From Methylobacterium terricola (lineage in GTDB: Bacteria; Pseudomonadota; Alphaproteobacteria; Rhizobiales; Beijerinckiaceae): a stretch of DNA of 64,000 nucleotides. The translations under genes were made by a program, and so were the position numbers. Every line of letters starts with the position of its first letter. Within the stretch, counting starts at the first letter, position 1. The notes below the pieces were generated by a model. The model saw nothing but the letters and a program-made list of their open reading frames with translations, did no database searches and was not told the origin of the DNA. This document shows, piece after piece, positions 1-7,143 of this stretch. The DNA is taken from contig NZ_VDDA01000003.1 in assembly GCF_006151805.1 (NCBI RefSeq), positions 124,001 through 188,000 on the forward strand, in the 5' to 3' direction.

Positions 1-905
1 CGACGCTGCAGCAGGCCCTCGACGACTGGGAGCGCTACGCCCCGGCGCTGGAGGCCCTGGCCGAGCAGCTCGAGCACGGCTCGGTGCCCTCGTTCCGCTT
101 CCACGAGCACGATTGCGCCGCCCCCCTGCCCCGGGCCTATGCCCGCCGCCACGCCGCCGCCTGGCCCGGCTACCCGGCGCTGCTGCGGCAGGCGGCAGGC
201 GCCGAGGCGCCGGCCGGCGGGGGCGCGGCCCTGCGCCACGCCGCCTCCGACGCGTTCCTCGGCCCGCGCGACCCGCTCGTCCACGCCGATCCGGCCGCCT
301 CCCTCGACCTCTCGGCTGGCCTCGCGGTGATCACCGGGGACGTGCCCCAGGGTGCGGAGGCGGGCATGGCCGCGGGTGCCATCCGGCTGGTGACGCTGGT
401 GGCGGAGGTGATCCGCCACGACCGGCTGCGGCCGGACGGGCTCGATCTCGACGGCGCCGACGCGCCGGCGCTCGCCGCGAGCCTCGCCCCCGTCGCGGTC
501 ACGCCCGACGAGCTCGGCGAGGCCTGGCGCGACGGCGCCCTGCACCGGACGCTGCGGGTGAGCCGCAACGGCAAGGCGCTCGGCTGCCCCGAGGCCGGGG
601 CCGATCTGGGCAGCAGCCTCGTCGCCCTGGTGGCGGAGGCGGCGCGGCACCGGGCGCTGGGCGCCGGCACGATCGTCAGCGCCGGGCCGGTCTCGAACCG
701 CGGCATCGACGGCGGCCCCGGCCGCGCCGCCGCCGAGGGCGGAGCCGGCTATGCCTGCCTCGCCGAGGCCCGCGCCGCCGAGGCCCTGACCGGCGGCTGG
801 GCCCGCACGCCCTACCTCGCGGCCGGCGACCGCCTGCGGATCGAGATGAAGGATACAGGCGGACACTCGATCTTCGGGGCGATCGAGCACGACGTCACGG
901 CCTGA
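1..905 (+). CDS. Fumarylacetoacetate hydrolase family protein (5' end cut)
   Basis: The reading frame is open from the first complete codon at base 3, so the gene begins outside the window; the GTG at 84 is internal. The C-terminal 300 residues match the FAH/2-keto-4-pentenoate hydratase fold: an early segment of the type FRFHEHDCAAPLPRAYA, then DLSAGLAVITGDVPQGA, and a conserved C-terminal stretch ending GHSIFGAIEH. Members cleave or hydrate acyl-pyruvate or fumarylacetoacetate-like substrates with a divalent metal in the cytoplasm, typically in aromatic or sugar acid breakdown. The substrate cannot be told from sequence alone. The next gene on the same strand is unrelated and more than 200 bases away, so no operon partner is visible downstream. 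Confidence 0.8.
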   Translation, partial: TLQQALDDWERYAPALEALAEQLEHGSVPSFRFHEHDCAAPLPRAYARRHAAAWPGYPALLRQAAGAEAPAGGGAALRHAASDAFLGPRDPLVHADPAASLDLSAGLAVITGDVPQGAEAGMAAGAIRLVTLVAEVIRHDRLRPDGLDLDGADAPALAASLAPVAVTPDELGEAWRDGALHRTLRVSRNGKALGCPEAGADLGSSLVALVAEAARHRALGAGTIVSAGPVSNRGIDGGPGRAAAEGGAGYACLAEARAAEALTGGWARTPYLAAGDRLRIEMKDTGGHSIFGAIEHDVTA

Positions 906-1130
906 CCCAGAGGGACCCGGCACGGATCAGGCGTTCCGTGCCGGACCGAAGGACGAGCCAGGCAGATTGCGGCGGTCTTGACCGTCAATTGCCGATTTCA
1001 TCGCGCGGATTAGGTCTTTGGTGAGGCTTCGCGGAGCATAGCAGGACTGTGCTGGGAGCGAGCATCGCGAGACAACAACTCTCGATGGTGTTCGGAAACT
1101 ATACAACCCGAACTGCCGCCTGCCTCGACG

Positions 1131-2432
1131 ATGAGCCTCCGCTCGGATTTCGCCTTGACCTTCGGCCGCTTCCGGCACTGCCGGCGCGGAACGGTCACGA
1201 CCCTGCTCGCCCTGCTGCTGCCGATCCTGGCAATGGGGTCGGTCGGCGTCGCCGAGATCTCCGAGGTGATGCTGGCGAAGTCGAAGCTGCAGAGCTACGT
1301 CGATGCTGCGGCGCTCCAGGGCGCAGGCGAGTTCGGGGTCGACCAGTCCGACGCGACGACGGAGCGCACCCGCCTCTACGCCGACGACATGGCGGCTCCG
1401 TTGCGCCTGCGCTGGTCGGTGACCTCGACCGCCTCGATCAACGCTGCGACACGCGCGATCACGGTGAGCCAGACCGCGCACCGCCGATCGTTCTTCGGCA
1501 ACCTGCTGCCGCCAGGCGGCTGGAACATCGCCGCCGTTGCGACGGCGGTCCGCACCGCGCGCAAGCCGCTCTGCGTGCTCGGCTCGATGGCCGCCGGCCA
1601 TCCCGGCCATCCCGGCCATCCCGGCTTGGGCGCCAGCGCCGGCATCCTCGACATCGCGTCGTCCACCATCACGCTGGAGGGCAGTTCGTCGATCACGGCG
1701 AGCGATTGCCTCGTCCAGAGCAACGCCAACCTGTATGCCGGACAAGGCACCCTCCTGCGAGCCGGCGAGGCGCGCGCCGTCGGCAGCGCGTCCGGCCCGA
1801 TCCGCCCCGCCCCGGTGACCGACGCGCCGCTGATGACGGACCCGTTCGCGACCATGAGGATCGATATGCCGCTCCCGGTCTGCGACGTTCCTTCGCTCAA
1901 CATCGGGACGGGGACCTTCTACCTCAAGCCCGGCGTGCATTGCGGCATCATCACAGTGCACGGATCGGCTAACGTGGTCCTTTCCCCCGGCGAGCACTAT
2001 TTCGTCGGTCCCCTCCTCAGCATCGGCGGGCGGTCGACGGTCACCGGCACCGACGTCGTCATCGTCATCACGAACGCATCCACGTTGCAGGTGACCGGCA
2101 CGGCCGTGCTGAACCTCGAGGGTCGCAAGAGCGGCCCCTATGCGGGCTTCGTGATGATCTCGGACCGCAACTTCATTGGCGACGTCCAGATCTCGACCAG
2201 CAACGCCCGCAAGCTCGTCGGCACGATCTACCTGCCGAATGCCAGCCTCACAGTGCACGGCATCAACAACAAGGTCGCCGACAGGTCGCCCTGGACGGTG
2301 GTGGTGGCGCGCACGATCCGGACGCTGGGAAGCGCCAACCTCGTCATCAATGCGAGCTACAACTCGTCGAGCGTGCCGGTGCCGGCCGGCGTCGGCCCGC
2401 CGAAGGACCAGCCGGTGCGTCTGGCGCAGTGA
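1131..2432 (+). CDS. TadG/TadE-like Flp pilus assembly protein
   Basis: The 433-residue product starts with a basic segment and one hydrophobic helix (about residues 21-42, TLLALLLPILAMGSVGVAEI), followed by the AKSKLQSYVDAAALQGA motif typical of the TadG N-terminal domain. The rest is a large extracytoplasmic region with many Ser/Thr and beta-rich segments. TadG-like proteins are anchored in the inner membrane and act with Flp-type pilus or surface assembly systems. No tad/cpa genes are adjacent, so it is a stand-alone copy, and its partner is unknown. Three in-frame 9-base repeats at 1598-1624 give His-Pro-Gly three times. It ends 18 bases from a convergent regulator gene. Confidence 0.75.
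   Translation: MSLRSDFALTFGRFRHCRRGTVTTLLALLLPILAMGSVGVAEISEVMLAKSKLQSYVDAAALQGAGEFGVDQSDATTERTRLYADDMAAPLRLRWSVTSTASINAATRAITVSQTAHRRSFFGNLLPPGGWNIAAVATAVRTARKPLCVLGSMAAGHPGHPGHPGLGASAGILDIASSTITLEGSSSITASDCLVQSNANLYAGQGTLLRAGEARAVGSASGPIRPAPVTDAPLMTDPFATMRIDMPLPVCDVPSLNIGTGTFYLKPGVHCGIITVHGSANVVLSPGEHYFVGPLLSIGGRSTVTGTDVVIVITNASTLQVTGTAVLNLEGRKSGPYAGFVMISDRNFIGDVQISTSNARKLVGTIYLPNASLTVHGINNKVADRSPWTVVVARTIRTLGSANLVINASYNSSSVPVPAGVGPPKDQPVRLAQ
1598..1624 (+). repeat. Three in-frame 9-bp tandem repeats in the TadG-like gene
   Basis: The unit ccatcccgg occurs three times without interruption and encodes His-Pro-Gly repeats inside the extracytoplasmic part of the TadG-like protein. Because the unit is a multiple of three, gain or loss of copies would keep the frame. 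Confidence 0.8.
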
Positions 2433-2450
2433 CGGGCGGGCGCGCCGCGC

Positions 2451-3815
2451 CTACTCGACCATCTGGTCGTCCCCCGCCAAGCCGTCCCGCGCCCAATCCT
2501 CCCCCGCCAGGGCGAGGTGGCGCAAGGTATCGAGCGCCCGTGCGAGGTCGTCCCGGGAGGGCGTCGCAAGGGCGAGGCGGACGGCGTTCGGGGCGTGGCC
2601 GGGGCTGACCGCGAAGGCGGCGGCGGGGATGAGGGCGATGCCGCGCCGCAGGGCCGCGGCGGCGTAGGCCTCGGCGCGCCAGGTTTCGGGCAGCTCGAGC
2701 CAGAGGTGATAGGCGGCGTCGTCCCCCGTCACCGTCAGGCCCGCGAGGCGTTCCCGCGCCAGCGCCTGGCGCTCGGCGGCGTCGCGCCGCTTGGCCAGCG
2801 CCAGCCGGTCGGCGGAGCCGTCGCCCATCCAGCGCGTGCCGGCGGCGAGCGCCAGCCCTTGCGCGCTCCAGCCGCCCTGGCGTACCGAGGCCGCGAGGCG
2901 GTCGACCCAGCGGAGCGGGCTGACGATCATCCCGATGGTCAGGCCCGGCATCACCCGTTTCGACAGGCTGTCGACCAGGATCGCGTGCTCCGGCGCGAGC
3001 GCGGCAATCGGGTCGGCGTCGCGCAGGAAGCCGTAGACCGCGTCCTCGACGGCGACGAGCCCGGTCTCAGCGAGCAGGGCGGCGATCTCCGCCCGGCGCT
3101 GGGGCCCCATGGTCAGGCCGAGGGGATTCTGCAGCGTCGGCTGCAGGTAGAGGCCGCGCAGCGGCGCGGCGCGGTGGGCTTGGAGGACCGCCTCGGGCCG
3201 CACCCCCTCGCGGTCGACGGCGAGCGGCACCAGGGCGATGCCGAGCCGCGCCGCAATGCCCTTGATCACCGGATAGGTCAGCGGCTCGCAGCCGATGCGC
3301 TCCCCCGGCGGGGCCAGGGCGGCCAGCGCGGCGGCGAGCCCCTGGCGGCCATTGCCGGTGAACAGGATCCCGCCCGGATCGGGCGCGAAGCCGCGGCGGG
3401 CGAGGAAGCGGGCGGCCGTGGCCCGGGCCTGCGGCGTGCCGGCCGGACCGTAGAGCGTCAGCGCCGCCTCGACGGCGTGGCGCCCCAGCCCCGCCAGGGT
3501 CTCGGCCAGCAAGGCTTCCTGCTCCGGCAGGCGCGACATGGTGCGCTGGAGATCGAGGGCGCTCGGCGGCGGCTCCGCCTGGATCGGCTCGGCGGCGCCG
3601 AGATCGGAGCGGATGTAGGTGCCGCGCCCGACCTCGCCGAGGACGAGGCCGCGCCGAGCCAGCTCGGCATAGACGCGGCTCGCCGTCGAGACCGCGATGC
3701 CGCGGGCATAGGCGAAGTCGCGCTGCGGCGGCAGCCTCTCGCCCGGGTGCAGGACCCCGGCGGCGATGTCGGCCGCGACCGCATCGGCGATGCCGCGGTA
3801 ATCGGTGACAGCCAT
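2451..3815 (-). CDS. MocR-type GntR regulator with aminotransferase domain
   Basis: A 454-residue PLP-dependent regulator. Residues 1-70 form a GntR winged helix (ADIAAGVLHPGERLPPQRDFA, then STASRVYAELARRGLVLGEVGRGTYI); residues 110-454 form a fold-type I aminotransferase domain with the PLP-binding lysine at K286 in DSLSKRV. The start at 3815 (MAVTDYRG) was chosen because it begins the GntR domain and has GGAG six bases upstream; a longer frame reaches 3947 but runs through the promoter. MocR proteins usually sense PLP or an amino compound and control a divergent gene; here the divergent gene encodes a DUF1127 protein. Two direct repeats of attgctccga lie just upstream and probably form its operator. 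Confidence 0.85.
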   Translation of the reverse strand: MAVTDYRGIADAVAADIAAGVLHPGERLPPQRDFAYARGIAVSTASRVYAELARRGLVLGEVGRGTYIRSDLGAAEPIQAEPPPSALDLQRTMSRLPEQEALLAETLAGLGRHAVEAALTLYGPAGTPQARATAARFLARRGFAPDPGGILFTGNGRQGLAAALAALAPPGERIGCEPLTYPVIKGIAARLGIALVPLAVDREGVRPEAVLQAHRAAPLRGLYLQPTLQNPLGLTMGPQRRAEIAALLAETGLVAVEDAVYGFLRDADPIAALAPEHAILVDSLSKRVMPGLTIGMIVSPLRWVDRLAASVRQGGWSAQGLALAAGTRWMGDGSADRLALAKRRDAAERQALARERLAGLTVTGDDAAYHLWLELPETWRAEAYAAAALRRGIALIPAAAFAVSPGHAPNAVRLALATPSRDDLARALDTLRHLALAGEDWARDGLAGDDQMVE

Positions 3816-3816
3816 T

Positions 3817-3849
3817 ATTGCTCCGAGAACAATGTTCCGATTGCTCCGA
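3817..3849. promoter_or_regulatory. Direct repeats and palindrome upstream of the MocR-type gene
   Basis: The sequence attgctccga occurs at 3817-3826 and again at 3840-3849, 23 bases apart. Between them is a perfect palindrome of arms gaaca/tgttc around one base (3827-3837). The first repeat includes the regulator's own ribosome binding site. MocR regulators commonly bind direct repeats in the shared divergent promoter, so this is the likely operator for self-control and for the DUF1127 gene; that role is inferred. Confidence 0.55.
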
Positions 3850-3919
3850 TCATCGTATCGGTACAATGCTGTCGGCGCAATCCCGGCCGGACTGCCCCTC
3901 CCCGTTCGGATCGACCACC

Positions 3920-4117
3920 ATGCCCGTCGTCTCGCTGCCCCTGACACACCCCACCACGCGTCCCGCCCCGCCCCGCCCGGCGCTCCTGCACCTCTGGTGG
4001 CGCCGCGCCTGCGACCGCCGGGTCTACGCCGCGCTGACGCCCGCGCAGATGCGGGATACCGGTCTCGATCCGGACGTGGTGCGGCAGGAGAGCCGCAAGC
4101 GGTTCTGGCAGGCCTGA
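3920..4117 (+). CDS. DUF1127 small protein
   Basis: A 65-residue protein starting at the ATG at 3920. Its second half, LWWRRACDRRVYAALTPAQMRDTGLDPDVVRQESRKRFW, fits the DUF1127 pattern of an arginine-rich helix followed by L-x4-L-x-DIGL-like and a basic-aromatic end. Alphaproteobacterial DUF1127 proteins are small, basic and in several species tied to RNA turnover, phosphate or metabolic regulation. The first 25 residues are proline-rich and probably flexible. It is transcribed away from the MocR-type regulator and shares its operator region, which suggests control by that regulator. A longer frame from 3818 exists but would overlap the operator and has no ribosome binding site. Confidence 0.7.
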   Translation: MPVVSLPLTHPTTRPAPPRPALLHLWWRRACDRRVYAALTPAQMRDTGLDPDVVRQESRKRFWQA

Positions 4118-4198
4118 CCGGAACGACGTGCCTCGCATGGGCTGTTCACCGTCGGCCGATCGGCCTTACCTTGAGGGGCGCAACCCCGGAGGCTGTCG

Positions 4199-4642
4199 AT
4201 GCCGGACACCGAGACCCTTGCCGAACTCGCGCCCGAGGCGTCGGCGACCGCCGTGCGCCCGGGGATCCACCTCGACCACTGCGTCATCCATGTCTCGGAC
4301 TGGGAGCGTTCGACCGCCTTCTACCGCGACGTCCTCGACGCCGAGGTGATCCCGGTCGGGCGCGGCTACGCCTACCGTTTCGGCGGCGTGCAGCTGAACT
4401 GCCACGGCCCTGGCCAGATCGGCGAGCCGCGGGCTCAGGTTCCGGTGATGCCCGGCAACAGCGACCTGTGCTTCCGCTGGCACGGCCCGATCGAGGCGGC
4501 GATCGCCCATCTGGAGCGCCACGGCGTTGCGGTCGAGCTGGGGCCGGTGCCGCGCCACGGCGCCGTGGGCGAGGGGATCAGCGTCTATTTCCGCGATCCG
4601 GATGGGTCGTTGATGGAGTTCATCACGTATCCGACGGGATGA
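4199..4642 (+). CDS. VOC (glyoxalase/dioxygenase fold) family protein
   Basis: A 147-residue single-module vicinal-oxygen-chelate protein. After about 22 flexible residues comes LDHCVIHVSDWERSTAFYRDVLDAEVI, the usual first beta-alpha-beta unit with a metal-ligand histidine. It closes with GISVYFRDPDGSLMEFITYP, the second half with its glutamate ligand. VOC proteins of this length work as dimers on small molecules: glyoxalase, fosfomycin or bleomycin binding, or ring-cleavage reactions. The sequence does not point to one substrate. It sits 80 bases after the DUF1127 gene; there is no sign that the two are co-regulated. Confidence 0.8.
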   Translation: MPDTETLAELAPEASATAVRPGIHLDHCVIHVSDWERSTAFYRDVLDAEVIPVGRGYAYRFGGVQLNCHGPGQIGEPRAQVPVMPGNSDLCFRWHGPIEAAIAHLERHGVAVELGPVPRHGAVGEGISVYFRDPDGSLMEFITYPTG

Positions 4643-5007
4643 GGGCTGCACGGCCGATCGCCGAGGAACGACCGCCGGCGATCGCCCGATCAGCGTGTTT
4701 GCGAGGTGGAGACATTCGCTTCGCCCCTGGGGCGGGGGCCGCCTCCCGGGCGCGCTCGGCATGGCAGTGCCGCTCGCTGTCGAGGGTGGGATGCGGAGGC
4801 CGACCGGCCGCCGGTACGCGAGCGTTCTCCCAGTGCCGCCACCCGGCCGTTCCTTGTCCTGGATCCAATCCACATAACTGGACGCTACGGCGAGCATGGC
4901 GCTTCGCGCATGGCCGCCTCAAGCACGACACATGGACCGGAGCACAACAGCCGCGTACATTACTGCCATATAGACCGGCCAGGGAATATCATCCGGCCGG
5001 CACTGAA
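4643..5007. other. Intergenic region, no gene seen
   Basis: 365 bases between the VOC gene and the convergent nucleotidyltransferase gene. Base composition falls toward the right end, where the lower-GC nucleotidyltransferase begins. No credible coding frame, RNA gene or strong hairpin was found. Confidence 0.5.
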
Positions 5008-5622
5008 TCATGAGCGGATTTTCAGCTTTTCGAGCCATTCATGCCCTGGATGCAACTCGCTCATCAACTCGATGAATTGCGCCCTGTCTTTATTGGAAAA
5101 TTTCGTCAGGCAAAGATTGAAATCCTCTCGATCCTTCTCCCTGCGATGCTTGGCCTTGAAGAGCATGACATGGACGGGCGAGAGGTAGGGAATGCCCGTT
5201 TCGCTCACGCGAATCGCATCGGAGCGCGCCATCCGTATCGTCTGATCGCGCTTGTAAATCCACAAGTCTGGCGTTCCCGGCTCCATCATCATGTCCACGC
5301 GCCAGCAACCTTGCCGCATGTCTCCGCCCCAAAGCTGCCAGACATCGCTCGGCGGGGCTGCGGACGGGGGCAGATACTCGATGATTCCGTCCTTGACCGT
5401 GAAAAAATCCAGATCGCGCAAAATAGCGCGAAAGTGGTGTGCGTCATCGCGAATGACGACGAACTCCAGGTCTTCGTGCTGACGTGTTTGCCGGCCATGC
5501 CAAACGTCCAGAGCCCATCCGCCGGCGACGTACCACGGCAGGCTTGCCTCCCGGAGGCGCCGGCCGAGTTCATGGGGAGACCATGCATCCCAGGCTTCGT
5601 CGTCGAGAGGGCTCATCGTCAT
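5008..5622 (-). CDS. Nucleotidyltransferase-fold protein, aminoglycoside adenylyltransferase-like
   Basis: A 204-residue protein with the MNT-type nucleotidyltransferase pattern: WYVAGGWALDVWHGRQTRQHEDLEFVV (about residues 27-55) holds the GG motif and the conserved acidic residues, and REKDREDF near residue 170 matches the R-x-KD-x-x-DF block of the aminoglycoside-2''-adenylyltransferase-like family. Such enzymes transfer a nucleotide to a small molecule or protein. Drug resistance is not implied, because most chromosomal members have no known substrate. The start at 5622 (MTMSPL) was chosen; 5616 is an alternative. Codon use is clearly less GC-rich than neighbouring genes, a sign of later acquisition. 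It stands alone between unrelated genes. Confidence 0.7.
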   Translation of the reverse strand: MTMSPLDDEAWDAWSPHELGRRLREASLPWYVAGGWALDVWHGRQTRQHEDLEFVVIRDDAHHFRAILRDLDFFTVKDGIIEYLPPSAAPPSDVWQLWGGDMRQGCWRVDMMMEPGTPDLWIYKRDQTIRMARSDAIRVSETGIPYLSPVHVMLFKAKHRREKDREDFNLCLTKFSNKDRAQFIELMSELHPGHEWLEKLKIRS

Positions 5623-5869
5623 ATCCGCAGCGACACCGGCGAACGGCGAAACCTTGCAGGCACCGTAGCGCCCTCGATGGAACGCATGTCCCCTTGCGGC
5701 AGCATCCACGCGAGGTCCGGAACACTTCCGCGCCGTCGTCCGGTGCCTGCCAAGCAGGCCAAGGGCGGGCCTCCCCCACCCCGGCCAGGGGTGGAGCGCA
5801 AACCATCATCCATCGTGTCGAGCTGGTCGGATTTTGAGCGGCCCCGGAAGATCTCCTCCGGGCGCTCCG

Positions 5870-6637
5870 TCACAACCCCGATACCAGATGCCCGCCATCG
5901 ACCGGCAGCGTCGCCCCGGTCATCCAGCCCGACGCATCGCCGGCGAGCAGCAGGAAAGCCCCGTCGAGATCCTCCGGGCGGCCGAGGCGGCGCATCGGGA
6001 TGCGCTTGAGCATGGCCTGGCCGGGCGGCGTCTCGAAGAAGTCGCGGTTGATGTCGGTGCCGATATAGCCGGGGGCGAGCGCGTTGACGCGGATGCCGTA
6101 GCGGGCCCATTCGAGGCCGAGCGCCTGGGTCATCTGCACCACGCCGGCCTTCGACACCGTGTAGGGCCCGACCCCGCCGGCGACGCGCAGGCCGAGGATC
6201 GACGCGACGTTGACGATGACGCCGCCGCGCCCCGCATCGCGCCAGGCCCGGGCCGCCGTGGTCGAGACCGCCCAGACGCCGCGGAGATTGGTGTCGATCA
6301 CCCGGTCGAAGGCCGCGAGGTCGAGGTCGATCGCCGCCCCGCCCTCGGCGATGCCGGCATTGTTGACCACCACGTCCGGCAGGGCATGGAGAGCCGCGAA
6401 GGCGGCCGAGATCGAATCCGGATCGGCGACGTCGAGAGCGACGGCGTGGGCCTGCCGGGCGCCCGCCGCTCGCAGGTCCTGCACCAGGGCGTCGAGCTTC
6501 TCCTTGCGCCGCGCCGCCACCGTGACGGCGGCGCTGCACCCGGCGCAGAGCCGGGCGAAATGGGCGCCGAGGCCGCTCGACGCCCCGGTGACGAGGACGT
6601 GGCGGCCCTCCAGGCCGGCTGCGAGATCCATTGGCAT
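5870..6637 (-). CDS. Short-chain dehydrogenase/reductase (SDR)
   Basis: A 255-residue classical SDR. The NAD(P)-binding motif TGASSGLG is at residues 17-24, NNAG at about 92-95, the catalytic serine at S146, and the Tyr-Lys pair at Y159 and K163 (YTVSK). The C-terminal GYIGTDI and a late PVDGG motif are usual for the FabG/glucose dehydrogenase-like group. It oxidises or reduces an alcohol/ketone substrate in the cytoplasm; the substrate is not known. It is the third gene of a minus-strand set, 59 bases after the cyclic-nucleotide-binding gene, and is probably co-transcribed with it and the large ABC-like gene. Confidence 0.85.
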   Translation of the reverse strand: MPMDLAAGLEGRHVLVTGASSGLGAHFARLCAGCSAAVTVAARRKEKLDALVQDLRAAGARQAHAVALDVADPDSISAAFAALHALPDVVVNNAGIAEGGAAIDLDLAAFDRVIDTNLRGVWAVSTTAARAWRDAGRGGVIVNVASILGLRVAGGVGPYTVSKAGVVQMTQALGLEWARYGIRVNALAPGYIGTDINRDFFETPPGQAMLKRIPMRRLGRPEDLDGAFLLLAGDASGWMTGATLPVDGGHLVSGL

Positions 6638-6696
6638 CTCCCCCCTTGTCGCGGGCGCGCCTCGTTCCGGGCACGCCTCGTTCGTCGGCCTGCGCG

Positions 6697-7143
6697 TCAG
6701 CCCGTCCGCATCTGCGCGAGCTGCTGGTTCGTCATCTCGAGGCGGTGGGCCAGCTCGCGCATCACCGCGATGGCGATCTGCGGGAACTGGCTCAACAATT
6801 CCAGGAAGACCCGGCGGTCGATGCGGAGCGCCGTCGTCGGCGTCACGGCGGTGACGGTGGCGGAGCGGGGCTGGTCGGCCAGGATGCCCATCTCGCCGAC
6901 GAGGGCGTTGGCGCCGAGCAGCGCCAGGCGGATCGGCCCCTGCGGCCCGTCCAGGGTGACGGCCGCCTCCCCTTCCAGGATGAGGTAGGCGGCATCCGCC
7001 GCGTCGCCGCGGTCGAAGAAGCGCTGGCCGTCGGCGAAATGCACCCGCTCGCTGGTGAAGGCGAGCAGCTTCAGGCGGGCCGGATCCACCTCGCGGAACA
7101 TCGGCACTTGGCGCAGCGACTGCACCTCGGTCTCAAGCGTCAT
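6697..7143 (-). CDS. Cyclic nucleotide-binding domain protein
   Basis: A 148-residue protein that is essentially one cNMP-binding (Crp-type) domain. PMFREVDPARLKLLAF leads into the beta barrel, and the phosphate-binding cassette GEMGILADQPRSATV lies at about residues 84-98 with the usual Glu and Arg. There is no DNA-binding helix-turn-helix, so it is not a Crp/Fnr transcription factor; it may report ligand binding to a partner protein. Its start codon overlaps the stop codon of the large ABC-like gene (ATGA at 7140-7143), which implies translational coupling and a joint function with that protein. Confidence 0.85.
   Translation of the reverse strand: MTLETEVQSLRQVPMFREVDPARLKLLAFTSERVHFADGQRFFDRGDAADAAYLILEGEAAVTLDGPQGPIRLALLGANALVGEMGILADQPRSATVTAVTPTTALRIDRRVFLELLSQFPQIAIAVMRELAHRLEMTNQQLAQMRTG

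Noticed and set aside
927..2258. A 443-codon frame antisense to the TadG-like gene
   Set aside because: Repetitive Arg/Asp/Ala-rich shadow with no domain; the plus-strand product has a membrane helix and a TadG domain.
4124..4151. GGAAC-N18-TGTT before the VOC gene as a further EcfG promoter
   Set aside because: The spacer is too long and the second element does not match CGTT.
5008..5622. Calling a true aminoglycoside resistance gene
   Set aside because: Only the general nucleotidyltransferase pattern is present; the substrate cannot be deduced.
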